Below, piece after piece: positions 9,118-17,754 of a DNA stretch of 64,000 nucleotides. A program made the translations under genes and the position numbers. The stretch's first letter is position 1; every line of letters starts with the position of its first letter. The notes beneath the pieces were generated by a model. That model did not search any database, was not told the DNA's origin, and was given only the letters and a program-made list of their open reading frames with translations. The stretch covers positions 62,001 to 126,000 of the forward strand of contig NZ_BARF01000003.1 in NCBI RefSeq assembly GCF_000367365.1. Direction: 5' to 3'. The stretch comes from Streptomyces prunicolor NBRC 13075 (lineage in GTDB: Bacteria > Actinomycetota > Actinomycetes > Streptomycetales > Streptomycetaceae).

Positions 9118-9187
9118 TCGTACGCGCACAGGATTCACAGCGCATTCTCATGTTCATGTCACGTTGAGCGCCCCTAGCGTCCCGGGC

Positions 9188-10198
9188 ATGACGGATTCCC
9201 GAGTACCCCCCATGGATTCTCAGCCCCCCATGGATTCTCAGCCCCCCACGGACTCCGAAGTCCCCGAGGACAAGGGACAGTTGGCACGCCGTACGGTCCT
9301 GGTGGCCGGCGGTGTCGCCGTGACGGCGGTGGGCGTCGCCGGAGCGCTGTCGGCGAGCGCCTCGGCGCAGGAGAACGCTCCGCGTCCGCACCCGCCGAAA
9401 CCGACCGCCTCGGGGGAGGCGTGCTACACGCTCACCTCGGAGCTGACCGAGGGCCCGTACTACATCGACGCCGACAAGATCCGCCGCGATGTGACCGAGG
9501 ACCAGGAGGGCATCCCGCTCACCCTCGACCTCAAGGTGATCGACGCGGACACCTGCAGACCGCTGCGCAACGCGGCCGTGGACATCTGGCACTGCAACGC
9601 GGCGGGTATCTACTCGGGCTACGAGTCGAGCGGCGGAGGCGGTGGCGGCCCGGCCCCCACGGGCCCGCCGCCGTCAGGCACCCCGACCGGCACCCCGACG
9701 GACGGCCCGCCCGGAGGCGGCGGAGGCCACCAGGGACCGACCGACGACGACCGCTTCCTGCGCGGCACCTGGCACACCGACCGACGCGGCCACGTCACCT
9801 TCAAGACGGTCTTCCCCGGCTGGTACCAGGGCCGTTGTGTCCACATCCACGTCAAGGTCCACGTCGACGGCGAGTGGACGGACGCGGGCTACGAGGGCGG
9901 CCACACCTGCTTCACGGGCCAGCTGTTCTTCGACGAGAAGTCGGTCCTGGCGTCGGCGGTCCTGGAGCCGTACGTCTCCAACACGGCGACCCGCACGACG
10001 CTCACCGAGGACGGTATCTACCCCCAGAACGGCCACGAGGGCGGCCTGCTCTACCTCAAGTACGACCGGCGGCACATCGGGCGGGGCGTGCACGGGCATC
10101 TGACGCTGGGGGTGGCGCCGGACGAGACGAACGACGGGGAGGGCGGGGGCGGTCCGGGCCCGTCGGCTTCGGCTTCGCCGTCGGCGACGGCAAGCTGA
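9188..10198 (+). CDS. Tat-exported intradiol ring-cleavage dioxygenase (copy A)
   Basis: A 336-residue exported protein. A twin-arginine signal (residues about 30-62, LARRTVLVAGGVAVTAVG) ends at SASA. The catalytic domain has the intradiol Fe(III) ligands: first Tyr in EGPYYID, second Tyr and two His in GWYQGRCVHIHVKV. DIWHCNAAGIYSGY is also conserved. A Gly/Pro/Thr-rich linker (about residues 158-185) interrupts the domain, and a Ser/Ala tail follows. Related secreted Streptomyces enzymes cleave catechols outside the cell, probably in lignin or aromatic breakdown; this one has no carbohydrate-binding module. The extreme N-terminus carries a tandem MDSQPP repeat, so the ATG at 9212 is an alternative start. 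A paralogue lies at 13150. Confidence 0.88.
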   Translation: MTDSRVPPMDSQPPMDSQPPTDSEVPEDKGQLARRTVLVAGGVAVTAVGVAGALSASASAQENAPRPHPPKPTASGEACYTLTSELTEGPYYIDADKIRRDVTEDQEGIPLTLDLKVIDADTCRPLRNAAVDIWHCNAAGIYSGYESSGGGGGGPAPTGPPPSGTPTGTPTDGPPGGGGGHQGPTDDDRFLRGTWHTDRRGHVTFKTVFPGWYQGRCVHIHVKVHVDGEWTDAGYEGGHTCFTGQLFFDEKSVLASAVLEPYVSNTATRTTLTEDGIYPQNGHEGGLLYLKYDRRHIGRGVHGHLTLGVAPDETNDGEGGGGPGPSASASPSATAS

Positions 10199-10399
10199 CG
10201 GACGCACCGACGCGCTCGGATTGACACTGACTGACACCGACTCGCGCCGACCTCGTACGTCCCACCGGCCCCCCGCCATGGAAACCTCGCAGCGGACACA
10301 CAGGAATATCGATGTGCCTGCACAGAGGCAGGGCGTGTCATGGACGTACGAGGTCGGACCGCCCGGCCCCGTGGACCATGGGAACGCCGGGAGGAAGCG

Positions 10400-10771
10400 A
10401 TGGGATACATCGTGCTCGCACTGCTGTTGATCGTCGGGGCGGCGTTCGCCGTCGCCCTCCTGCGGCGCTCGCAGGGGGCGCGGGGCCAGTCCGACCTGTC
10501 CGACCTGGACGCGGAGGTCGAGGCCAGCGGCTGGGTACTGCGACTCGGCGCGAGCCTGTCGGTCCCCGAGGCGAGGATCTGGGCGGGGGCCGGCGAAACG
10601 GCGACCCGAGCGCTGACGGATGCCGCCGAGTGCCACCGCGCGGCCGGCGCTCAGCTCGCCGCGGCCCACACGGCGGACGAGTACGCCGAGGCGACCCGGG
10701 TGGCCAAGGAGGGCCTCGCCCATATCGCTACGGCGCGGGCGGCGCTGGGCGTGGCCGCCGTAGCGGCGTAA
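10400..10771 (+). CDS. Small single-pass membrane protein, function unknown
   Basis: A 123-residue protein with one N-terminal transmembrane helix (GYIVLALLLIVGAAFAVALL) and an Ala-rich helical cytoplasmic part (residues about 45-123). The pattern EATRVAKEGLAHIATARAAL suggests a coiled or helical bundle. GAGGAAG before the ATG at 10400 settles the start, although the frame is open from 10340. I do not recognise a functional family; Streptomyces carries similar conserved hypothetical proteins. No operon partner is within 60 bases. Confidence 0.75.
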   Translation: MGYIVLALLLIVGAAFAVALLRRSQGARGQSDLSDLDAEVEASGWVLRLGASLSVPEARIWAGAGETATRALTDAAECHRAAGAQLAAAHTADEYAEATRVAKEGLAHIATARAALGVAAVAA

Positions 10772-10844
10772 GAGTCCAGCGAGTTGCTACGGCGCTGCCA
10801 CCAGCGGTGTCTTACGTACGGCCCGCCCGGTCGGCCTTGAGGCG

Positions 10845-11144
10845 TCAGGCCTGGTCGGTGCCGGACTGGGGCTGGGGTGCCTCGGGGCTCTCGACGAACA
10901 GGTCTTCCGCCGTGGAGGCGGTCAGGGAACGGTCGAACCAGAGGGTGAGGGTGTCGAGGTCGGTGCAGGAGGTGACGCGTTCCCGGATGTCGTCGGGGAC
11001 GTCGATGCCGCGCTTCTCCAGCACACGCAGGGTGAACGCGGCGCGATTCTCGATTCTGCCCTCGGCGTGGCCTTCGAGGTAGGCCTTCTCCATGATTCCA
11101 CTCCGGATTTCCGGCTGGTTCGGGGACGTTCGGCGTGTGAACAT
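10845..11144 (-). pseudogene. C-terminal remnant of an Rpn-type (PD-(D/E)XK-like, putative transposase) protein
   Basis: Translation from the ATG at 11093 (GGAG upstream) gives 82 residues beginning MEKAYLEGHAEGR and containing RVLEKRGIDVPDDIRERVTS and DLDTLTLWFDRSLTASTAED. This is the conserved tail of a roughly 300-residue family abundant in Streptomyces, from memory related to Rpn recombination-promoting nucleases. The nuclease domain that should precede it is missing. The frame remains open to 11144, where the anti-sigma-like ATPase gene begins. It may still be translated as a short protein, but it is best read as a truncated copy. The intact 5' end of a related gene is at the right edge of this window. 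Confidence 0.6.
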
Positions 11145-11575
11145 TCAGGCGGCCGTGGTCAGTTCGCACCAGACGTACTTGCCCTTGCTGCCGTTTCTGG
11201 ACAGCGGCTGCCAGCCCCACAGATCCGCGCAGGCCCTGACCAGGCCCAGACCTCGGCCCTCCTCCAGGTCCAGGTGCTTGGCCAACTCCCTTGGGGGTTC
11301 CGGGGGTTCGGGGTTCGCGTCCCAGGCTCCGATGCGGAGGGTGCCGGGTTTCCAGGAGACCCGCAGGATCACGGGGCCTTTCGTGTGGCGTACGGCGTTG
11401 CCCACCAGCTCCGTTGCGAGGAGTTCGGCGGTGTCGACGAGGCCGATCAGTCCGTGCATCGTCAGGATCAGGCGGAGGGTGCGGCGGCAGACAGTGACGG
11501 CGCGGAGGTCGTGGGGGATGGTGAGGGTGTATTCCCAGGGGGTGGCCGGGGCGGCTGTTTTTCGGTTTCGGGCAT
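11145..11575 (-). pseudogene. Anti-sigma-type GHKL ATPase with an apparent frameshift
   Basis: From the ATG at 11575, preceded by AGGAG at ideal spacing, the protein begins MPETEKQPPRPPP. It should continue WEYTLTIPHDLRAVTVCRRT, LRLILTMHGLIGLVDTAELL, ATELVGNAVRHTKGP and so on to 11145, but these lie in the next frame. One extra C in the five-C run (11538-11542 on the plus strand) would restore a normal protein of about 142 residues with N-box (ATELVGNAVRHT) and G-box (GRGLGLVRACADLWGW). No alternative start exists in the second frame before the internal Met at 11459. The family usually sits divergent from XRE/DUF397 genes, as here. It may be a real mutation or a sequencing error. Confidence 0.7.
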
Positions 11576-11819
11576 GCGTGACTCCTGGTCAGGGAGGGGG
11601 AGTTGGCGTGTGCTGCGGGTTGGCGGGCGGTGGCTTGTCGCGGCCGGCATGGCAGGGCGGGGCGGTGCGCTTCCGGGGTCCCGGTGTTCCGCAGGGTGTG
11701 CGTCGCGTCACTGACGGTAGAGGAGAGTTTTCTCCTCACGCAAGCTGTTCGCGTAACCTGGCACCCGAACGAGGGCTCCAACAGGGCCTGTGAGCAGTGC
11801 GGTTGAGGGGATGAGCAGG

Positions 11820-12671
11820 ATGGCGCCGAGAAGTCAGCCCACCGCTCGACAGGTGCGACTGGGGACTGAGCTGCGCAAGTTGCGGGTCTCCGCAGGGATG
11901 TCGGCCCGCGAGGTGGTGGGGATCCTGTCGTCGACCTCGGCGCAGATGAGCCAGGTGGAGGCCGGCCTGTCGGGAGTCAGCGAAGAGCGTCTACGCAGGC
12001 TCGCGGCAATCTACGGATGTGGAGACGAGGCGCTGATCGAAGCGCTGGTGGAGATGGCGACGGATCGTACGCGTGGCTGGTGGGAGGAGTACCGGGACGT
12101 ACTCCCGCCCGAGTTCCTCGATCTGGCGGAGCTGGAGAACCACGCGCGTTTCATCCAGGTGATCGCGACCGCCCATGTGCCGGGGCTGCTGCAGACCGAA
12201 GAGTACGCACGAGCTGTGTTCGGGTACTGGGTTCCGCCGCTCCCGGACAGCGAGCTGGAGCTTTGGGTCGCGTATCGCATGCGTCGCCAACAGCTCCTCT
12301 CGCGAGACAGCGCGGTTCCGTACGAGGCGGTGCTACATGAGTCCGTACTGCGTACTCGTGTCGCGGACCGGCGGGTGGCTCGCGCCCAACTCGACGAGTT
12401 GGTACGTCAGTCGGAGCGTCCCAGTGTCTCGGTGAGGGTGATTCCCTTTGATGTAGACGGCTTCGCCGGGGCAAGCTCGTCGTTGGTGTATGCGGGTGGC
12501 CGGGTGCCGATGTTGGACACTGTGCAGCGGGACACCCCGTATGGCTCCGCCTTCCTGGATGCCGCCGCCCAGCTCCACGACATGCGAACGCTCTTCCGTA
12601 AGGTTGAAGAAGCGTCCCTTGACCCCATCAGATCGCGGGACTTCATCCACCGTCTGTCGAAGGAGCTGTAG
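11820..12671 (+). CDS. XRE regulator with DUF5753 domain (Scr1-type)
   Basis: About 283 residues. The N-terminal helix-turn-helix (VRLGTELRKLRVSAGMSARE ... SSTSAQMSQVEAGLSGVSEE) occupies residues about 8-65. The C-terminal DUF5753 domain follows: WWEEYRDVLPPEFLDLAELE, HVPGLLQTEEYARAVF, RMRRQQLLSRD, VRVIPFD, and the tail LFRKVEEASLDPIRSRDF. These proteins pair with DUF397 proteins and anti-sigma-like ATPases; known members such as WhiJ, BldB-associated and Scr1 loci affect development and antibiotic production. Starts at 11790 (GTG), 11811 and 11820 are possible. Three bases separate its stop from the DUF397 gene, so they are one operon. Confidence 0.88.
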   Translation: MAPRSQPTARQVRLGTELRKLRVSAGMSAREVVGILSSTSAQMSQVEAGLSGVSEERLRRLAAIYGCGDEALIEALVEMATDRTRGWWEEYRDVLPPEFLDLAELENHARFIQVIATAHVPGLLQTEEYARAVFGYWVPPLPDSELELWVAYRMRRQQLLSRDSAVPYEAVLHESVLRTRVADRRVARAQLDELVRQSERPSVSVRVIPFDVDGFAGASSSLVYAGGRVPMLDTVQRDTPYGSAFLDAAAQLHDMRTLFRKVEEASLDPIRSRDFIHRLSKEL

Positions 12672-12673
12672 AC

Positions 12674-12853
12674 GTGATCCAGTGGCAGAAGTCCACATAT
12701 TCCGGTGGCGCGGCGGGCAACGAGTGTGTGGAACTTGCCCACAGTGAAGGTGAGTTGCTTCTCAGGGAGAGTGACGACCCTGCCCGGATACTCCCCGTGA
12801 CCTCCATCGGGCTTGCCGGACTTCTGCGTCATCTCGGAGCCAACCCGCGGTAG
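12674..12853 (+). CDS. DUF397 protein (first copy)
   Basis: A 59-residue protein from a GTG at 12674, two bases after the XRE stop. It has the family pattern W-Q-K-S-x-x-S near the N-terminus (VIQWQKSTYSGG), then GNECVELAH, then LLLRESDDP and a terminal LLRHLGANPR. DUF397 proteins are the small partners of DUF5753 regulators and probably bind or modulate them. Translational coupling with the upstream gene is likely given the spacing. Confidence 0.88.
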   Translation: MIQWQKSTYSGGAAGNECVELAHSEGELLLRESDDPARILPVTSIGLAGLLRHLGANPR

Positions 12854-12871
12854 CGGAAGGAGCTTTGCGCC

Positions 12872-13054
12872 GTGGTCCAGTGGCAGAAATCCGGCTTCTC
12901 CAACGGGAACGACGGAGCCAACTGCATCGAACTCGCCTGCACGCGAACCGAGTTGCTCCTCCGGGAAAGCGAGGCCCCCACCCGAACACTCCCCCTCACC
13001 CCCACCACCCTCGCCGCCCTACTCCACCGCATACGCGAGCAGCGCACCCTCTGA
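12872..13054 (+). CDS. DUF397 protein (second copy)
   Basis: A 60-residue DUF397 protein from a GTG at 12872 with AAGGAGC upstream: VQWQKSGFSNGNDGANCIEL, then LLLRESEAPTRTL. It follows the first copy by 18 bases in the same operon. Its N-terminal third is closely similar to the first copy while the C-terminal half differs, as expected for an old tandem duplication. Confidence 0.88.
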   Translation: MVQWQKSGFSNGNDGANCIELACTRTELLLRESEAPTRTLPLTPTTLAALLHRIREQRTL

Positions 13055-13149
13055 CCGGCGACCGCCCAGACGGACGGCGACTTCAGAATTCATGGGAACC
13101 CACAGTCCACACCCATGCTTCTTACAGGCCTCTTACCTACCGTCCGGGC

Positions 13150-14160
13150 ATGACGGGAAACGAAACAACCAACGAGTCGCCGGAACAACCGCGTAGCCAA
13201 TCCCCCGCGCACAAACGGGACTTGACCCGGCGCAAGGTCGTCGTCGCGGGTGGAGCCGCCGTCGCCGCGGTGGGTGTGGGCGGAGGGCTCGCCGCGAGTG
13301 CGTTCGCGGACGGGGCGACCCCCACCGTGGCCGGGAAGAGCACGGCGAGTGCCGGCGAGGCGTGTTACACGCTCACCTCGGAGACCACCGAGGGGCCGTA
13401 CTACATCGACGCCGACAAGATCCGGCAGGACATCACCGAGGACGAGGAGGGCATTCCCATGACCCTCACCCTCAAGGTGATCGACGCGGAGACCTGCAAG
13501 CCGCTCAGGAACGCGGCCGTCGACATCTGGCACTGCAGCGCGCTCGGCATCTACTCCGGCTACGAGGCGATGGGCAGCGGCGGGGCCGGAGGCGGCGGCG
13601 CTCCCACCGACGCGCCCTCGGGCACGCCGACCGACACACCGTCCGGCACCCCCACCGGCGAACCTCCGTCCGGCGCCCCCTCCGGCGGAACCGGTGGTGG
13701 TCACTCCGAACCGACCGACGACGAGCGGTATCTGCGCGGCACCTGGAAGACCGACAAGCGCGGCTACGTCACCTTCAAGACGGTGTTCCCGGGGTGGTAC
13801 CAGGGCCGTTGCGTCCACATCCACGTCAAGGTGCACGTGGACGGAGAGTGGACGGACGCGGGTTACGAGGGCGGCCATACCTGCCACACGGGCCAGCTCT
13901 TCTTCGACGAGAAGTCCGTGCTCGCGTCGGCGACGGTCGAGCCGTACTCCACCAACACCACCACCCGCACCACCCTCACCGAGGACACGATCTACCCGCA
14001 GAACGGCCACGAAGGCGGCCTGCTCTACATCGAGTACGACAAGAAGCGCATCGCCAAGGGGGTTCGCGCCCACCTGACGATGGGCGTCGCCCCGGACGAG
14101 ACCAACGACAGCACGGACACCCAGCCGAGCGCGTCGGCGTCGGCATCCGCGTCCTCGTGA
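13150..14160 (+). CDS. Tat-exported intradiol ring-cleavage dioxygenase (copy B)
   Basis: A 336-residue paralogue of the protein at 9188. The Tat signal is LTRRKVVVAGGAAVAAVG, residues about 25-57. Iron ligands are conserved in EGPYYID and GWYQGRCVHIHVKV, and DIWHCSALGIYSGY matches copy A closely. The catalytic domain is nearly identical between copies, but the linker is longer and Thr/Pro/Ser-rich (TPTDTPSGTPTGEPPSG), and the first 50 residues differ. Both starts are preceded by CCGGGC or TCCGGGC and lack a clear ribosome site. Likely substrates are extracellular catechols. The two copies flank the XRE/DUF397 island. A terminator follows. Confidence 0.88.
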   Translation: MTGNETTNESPEQPRSQSPAHKRDLTRRKVVVAGGAAVAAVGVGGGLAASAFADGATPTVAGKSTASAGEACYTLTSETTEGPYYIDADKIRQDITEDEEGIPMTLTLKVIDAETCKPLRNAAVDIWHCSALGIYSGYEAMGSGGAGGGGAPTDAPSGTPTDTPSGTPTGEPPSGAPSGGTGGGHSEPTDDERYLRGTWKTDKRGYVTFKTVFPGWYQGRCVHIHVKVHVDGEWTDAGYEGGHTCHTGQLFFDEKSVLASATVEPYSTNTTTRTTLTEDTIYPQNGHEGGLLYIEYDKKRIAKGVRAHLTMGVAPDETNDSTDTQPSASASASASS

Positions 14161-14189
14161 GCGATCGGCCGTAGGCAGTAACTGTGCGC

Positions 14190-14232
14190 AGGATCAAGAA
14201 AGTTGGCGGCTCGCGGCAACCTTCTTGATCCT
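14190..14232 (+). terminator. Terminator hairpin between dioxygenase B and pectate lyase
   Basis: AGGATCAAGAA pairs with TTCTTGATCCT over 11 bp, then after one mismatch GTTG pairs with CAAC, enclosing a GC-rich loop. It ends the dioxygenase transcript. The AT-containing stem is unusual for this DNA and could also be bound by a protein. Confidence 0.75.
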
Positions 14233-14282
14233 GACGGCCACTGAGGAGTCGTAACCCCCTCATCGCACCGAAGGACTCCCCC

Positions 14283-15659
14283 GTGGCCGCCACCGCTTCA
14301 CCTGCCCCCGTCCCCTCCCACCGCCGCTCCCTCCGCAAGCGCCGCACGATCGTCGTCACGGCCGCCGTAGCCGCCGCGGGCGTCGGTGCGGGCTTTCTCG
14401 TGCTGAACGCGAACGCCGCCAGTACCACCGCGACCGTCGACCTGTACCACCAGGCGCTTGCCGCCAAGGACGGTTGGGCGTCCTCCGGGACCGGTACCAC
14501 CGGCGGCGCGAAGGCCGATGCCGCGCACACCTTCACCGTCAGCACCCGCGCCCAGCTCGTGAAGGCGCTCGGGTCCGCCAGTGACACCACCCCGCGGATC
14601 GTCAAGATCAAGGGCACGATCGACGCCAACACCGATGACTCGGGGAAGAAGCTGACCTGCGCCGACTACTCGGCGGGGACCGGGTATTCGCTGGCCGCGT
14701 ACCTCAAGGCCTTCGGCCCCTCCACCTACGGCCGCTCCAAGCTGCCCTCCGGTACACAGGAGAAGGCGCGGGCCGCCGCGCAGGTCAAGCAGGCGAAGAA
14801 CATCGTGTTCAAGGTGCCGGCCAACACGACCGTCGTGGGCGTGCCCGGCACCAAGGCCGGGATCACCGGCGGCATGCTCCAGGTGCAGGGCGTGGACAAC
14901 GTCATCGTGCGGAACCTGACCTTCGCCGCCACCCAGGACTGCTTCCCGCAGTGGGACCCGACGGACGGGGACAGCGGCAACTGGAACTCGCAGTACGACG
15001 CCGTGACCCTGCGCGGTGCCACGCATGTCTGGGCGGACCACAACACGTTCACCGACGCGCCCGGCCTCGACACCTCCGACCCGACCTACTACGGGCGCCA
15101 GTACCAGATCCACGACGGCGACCTAGACATCACCAGGGGCTCGGACCTGGTGACCGTCGAGCGCAACCAGTTCACCAACCACGACAAGACGATGCTCATC
15201 GGCAGCAGCGACACCGACAGCGTCGGCAAGCTGCGCGTCTCCATCCACCACAACGTGTGGAAGGGCATCGTGCAGCGGGCTCCGCTGGCCCGGATCGGGC
15301 AGATTCACATCTACAACAACTACTACGACACGACCGCCCTCAACGGTTACACGCTCCTCTACAGCGTCAACTCCCGTGCCAAGGCCCAGGTCGTCGTCCA
15401 GAACAACTACTGGAAGGTGTCCGCGAGCCAGAAGCTCGGCAAGCTGTTCAGCGGTGACGGGACCGGGTCCATCGCCGGCGGCGGCAACCTCGTCAACGGC
15501 ACCGCCACCGACCTCGTCGCCGCCTACAACGCCGCCAACTCCAAGAAGCTGAAGACCACCGTGAACTGGACCCCGACCCTCACGGCCGGTCTGGAGACCT
15601 CCGCCAAGAACCTGCCGACGGAACTCGCCACCACGACCGGGGGCGGGGTGCTCAACTAG
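14283..15659 (+). CDS. Secreted pectate lyase, polysaccharide lyase family 1
   Basis: A 458-residue exported enzyme cleaving polygalacturonate by beta-elimination. The Arg-rich N-terminus with a hydrophobic core (residues about 18-40, ending NANAAS) is a Sec-type signal. The parallel beta-helix shows the PL1 landmarks: NVIVRNLTF, the calcium-binding Asp region (QWDPTDGDSGNWNSQYDAVT), HVWADHNTF, and the catalytic Arg block QRAPLARIGQIHIYNNYYDT. The start is a GTG at 14283. Upstream sequence ACTGAGGAGTCG may serve as the ribosome site. No sugar transporter or uronate genes are adjacent. Together with the dioxygenases it suggests a plant-matter lifestyle. Confidence 0.93.
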   Translation: MAATASPAPVPSHRRSLRKRRTIVVTAAVAAAGVGAGFLVLNANAASTTATVDLYHQALAAKDGWASSGTGTTGGAKADAAHTFTVSTRAQLVKALGSASDTTPRIVKIKGTIDANTDDSGKKLTCADYSAGTGYSLAAYLKAFGPSTYGRSKLPSGTQEKARAAAQVKQAKNIVFKVPANTTVVGVPGTKAGITGGMLQVQGVDNVIVRNLTFAATQDCFPQWDPTDGDSGNWNSQYDAVTLRGATHVWADHNTFTDAPGLDTSDPTYYGRQYQIHDGDLDITRGSDLVTVERNQFTNHDKTMLIGSSDTDSVGKLRVSIHHNVWKGIVQRAPLARIGQIHIYNNYYDTTALNGYTLLYSVNSRAKAQVVVQNNYWKVSASQKLGKLFSGDGTGSIAGGGNLVNGTATDLVAAYNAANSKKLKTTVNWTPTLTAGLETSAKNLPTELATTTGGGVLN

Positions 15660-15681
15660 CCCGAGGCGAACGGAAGTTGCC

Positions 15682-17115
15682 TCAGATCAGCCAGAGCAGC
15701 CCGTCCCCGCCCAGGGCCGTGTCGCTCTTCTGGGTGAGGCCGACCGCAGGTCCGGTGAACAGCTTGGTGCCCGTGGCCGTCGGACGGGAGGTGCCGCCGG
15801 GGAAGACCCAGACGGCGCCGGTGGCGTTGTTCTCGTAGGCCGCGCTCACGAACAGCTCGGGCTTTCCGTCCTTGTCGACGTCCCCGACCGAGACCGTCGT
15901 ACCGAAGAAGTCGTCGGTCTCGGAGGCGCCGGGGACGCCGGCCGTGTCCTGGGAGAAGGAGTACGAGCCGCTGCCGAGGGCGCCCGTGCGACGGCCCGGG
16001 ATCACCGTCACGTTTCCGGCCCGGCTCTTGCCGGCGAGACTTTCGGAGGGGGCGCCTACGACGATGTCGGCGAGCCCGTCCCGGTTGAGGTCCGCCACGG
16101 CCAGGGCACCGCCGAACTCGTCCTCCTTCTCGCTCGCGCCGGGCACCCCGGCGGTGTCCTGGGTGACTTGTACGGGCTCGGTGCTCGCCGCGATGCCCTT
16201 CGCCGTGCCGTAGTAGACCAGGACGCGTCCGCCCAACGCGCCGTCCACACCTGCGACATCGGGCTCCCAGGGGTCGCCGACGACGAGGTCGGCGTACCCG
16301 TCGCCGTTGACGTCGCCCGAGGCGGCGATGAGACCGTTGCCCCGCTTCGGCTTCATGACGGTGGTGGCCGGGTCGACGTAGACCTCGCCACCGCTCAGGT
16401 CGCTGAGGCCCTGGGTGGCGACGGCCAGGTCGAGCACGGTGTCGCCGTCGAAGTCGCCGAGCGCGACGCTCGCCGGAGAGGCGGTGTTCTGGTCGGGTAC
16501 GGCCGAACCGTAGGTGCCGGTGCGGCTGAACGGTCCCTTGAAGACCAGGGAGTCCGATCCGGCGACCGCGACCTGCGTCCTGCTGCCCGCGCCGATGCTC
16601 AGAGCGGCCAGGTCGGTGCCGTACCGCTCCAGGTAGTCCGACGGCGCCGGCAGGTCGGTGCCCGTCGTCAGCCCGCTCCTGCCGCCCCACAACACGGTGA
16701 CCAGGCCCGCGTCCGTGCCGCGGGTCGTGTCCTCGTACGGTGCGGAGACCACGAGGTCCGCGTAGCCGTCCCGGTTGAGGTCGGCCGTCGCGGTGGCGGA
16801 GCCGAACCCGTCACCCGCCTCGGCGGTGCCCGGTACTCCGGCGGTGTTCTGGGTGATCGTCTTGCGGTGGGCGGCCGAGATCCCCGACTTCGAGCCGTAC
16901 AGGACGACGACCGCGCCCGCCCCTTCCTTGCCGGCCACGTTCGCGCCGGGCGCGGGCAGGACGGCGTCGCGGTACCCGTCGCCGTTGAAGTCGCCAGGCA
17001 CCGCTCCGTGGACCGCGAACGCGGGCGCCGCGGGCAGCAGCGAGCCGCCGGCCAGCACCGCGGCCACCGTCGCGACGGCTCTCCATCTGCCCCTGGACGT
17101 CCGTGACTTGAGCAT
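15682..17115 (-). CDS. Secreted FG-GAP/VCBS beta-propeller protein
   Basis: A 477-residue exported protein with a signal peptide (ending PAFAVHG). Seven or so repeats follow, each with a calcium-binding D-x-N/D-x-D-G-x-x-D loop: DFNGDGYRD, DLNRDGYAD, DFDGDTVLD, DVNGDGYAD, DLNRDGLAD, DVDKDGKPE. Between them recur QNTAGVPGTAEAGDGFGSA and similar FG-GAP segments. This builds an integrin-alpha-like propeller, found in Streptomyces in secreted binding proteins or with phosphatase activity; no catalytic domain is seen. The ATG at 17115 leads directly into the signal peptide. It is convergent with the pectate lyase, 22 bases apart. Confidence 0.9.
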   Translation of the reverse strand: MLKSRTSRGRWRAVATVAAVLAGGSLLPAAPAFAVHGAVPGDFNGDGYRDAVLPAPGANVAGKEGAGAVVVLYGSKSGISAAHRKTITQNTAGVPGTAEAGDGFGSATATADLNRDGYADLVVSAPYEDTTRGTDAGLVTVLWGGRSGLTTGTDLPAPSDYLERYGTDLAALSIGAGSRTQVAVAGSDSLVFKGPFSRTGTYGSAVPDQNTASPASVALGDFDGDTVLDLAVATQGLSDLSGGEVYVDPATTVMKPKRGNGLIAASGDVNGDGYADLVVGDPWEPDVAGVDGALGGRVLVYYGTAKGIAASTEPVQVTQDTAGVPGASEKEDEFGGALAVADLNRDGLADIVVGAPSESLAGKSRAGNVTVIPGRRTGALGSGSYSFSQDTAGVPGASETDDFFGTTVSVGDVDKDGKPELFVSAAYENNATGAVWVFPGGTSRPTATGTKLFTGPAVGLTQKSDTALGGDGLLWLI

Positions 17116-17231
17116 GCGAGTCCCCTCCCACCCCGGGCGCATCCCCTGTGCGCCGACAACTGACGCGCAGTGTAAAGGCCCTGGCTGTGCGGGAGTTGGA
17201 CACTCAACGGTAGGTACTCAGGAGCAGGTGC

Positions 17232-17708
17232 TCAGCTGTCGTACGTGCCGTCCCACGGCGGGCCGAAAGCGTGCCGGTCCGGGTACAGCTCCGCCCAGCT
17301 GCCGTCCTCGTCCTGCTCGATCAGCAGGCCGAACAGGACGCCGTCGACGGTGCGTTGGAAGGGGCGGATCGCGATGTCGGTGTAGCTGCGGCGGGGGAGG
17401 GCGCGGAGCAGTTTCGCCAGGTGGATGCGGGCCTGCGAGAGGACCGAACCGTCGCCGTGCGGGGCGCGTTGCTGCTCGGCCCAGGTGCCGGCGCACCAGA
17501 TCTCCGAGTCGCGGTAGCGGCCCGCGGCATCGAAGGTGTGCAGCACCGTGTAGAGACGTTTCTGCTCTTCCCAGCCGTCGTCGGGACGGAAGCCTTGGGG
17601 GAACGCGTAGGTGACCGACGCCAGGAACTGGCCGTCCGCGTAGCGGCCGACGGCGCCGCTGCGTTGATTCGGCTCGTAGGCGATCGGAATGACCTCGGGG
17701 ACTGCCAT
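17232..17708 (-). CDS. Conserved hypothetical protein
   Basis: A 158-residue soluble protein beginning MAVPEVIPIAYEPNQRSGAV, with conserved-looking blocks RLYTVLHTFDAAGRYRDSEI, WCAGTWAEQQRAP and a C-terminal FGPPWDGTYDS. AAGG seven bases upstream supports the start. Close relatives occur in many Streptomyces; I recall some carrying the name HycA-like regulator, but nothing in the sequence demonstrates such a role. No catalytic or DNA-binding motif is visible. Confidence 0.72.
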   Translation of the reverse strand: MAVPEVIPIAYEPNQRSGAVGRYADGQFLASVTYAFPQGFRPDDGWEEQKRLYTVLHTFDAAGRYRDSEIWCAGTWAEQQRAPHGDGSVLSQARIHLAKLLRALPRRSYTDIAIRPFQRTVDGVLFGLLIEQDEDGSWAELYPDRHAFGPPWDGTYDS

Positions 17709-17754
17709 GGCGGAACCTTACGGGTTGGCGCGAACACGTCTACGACGGGGTCGG

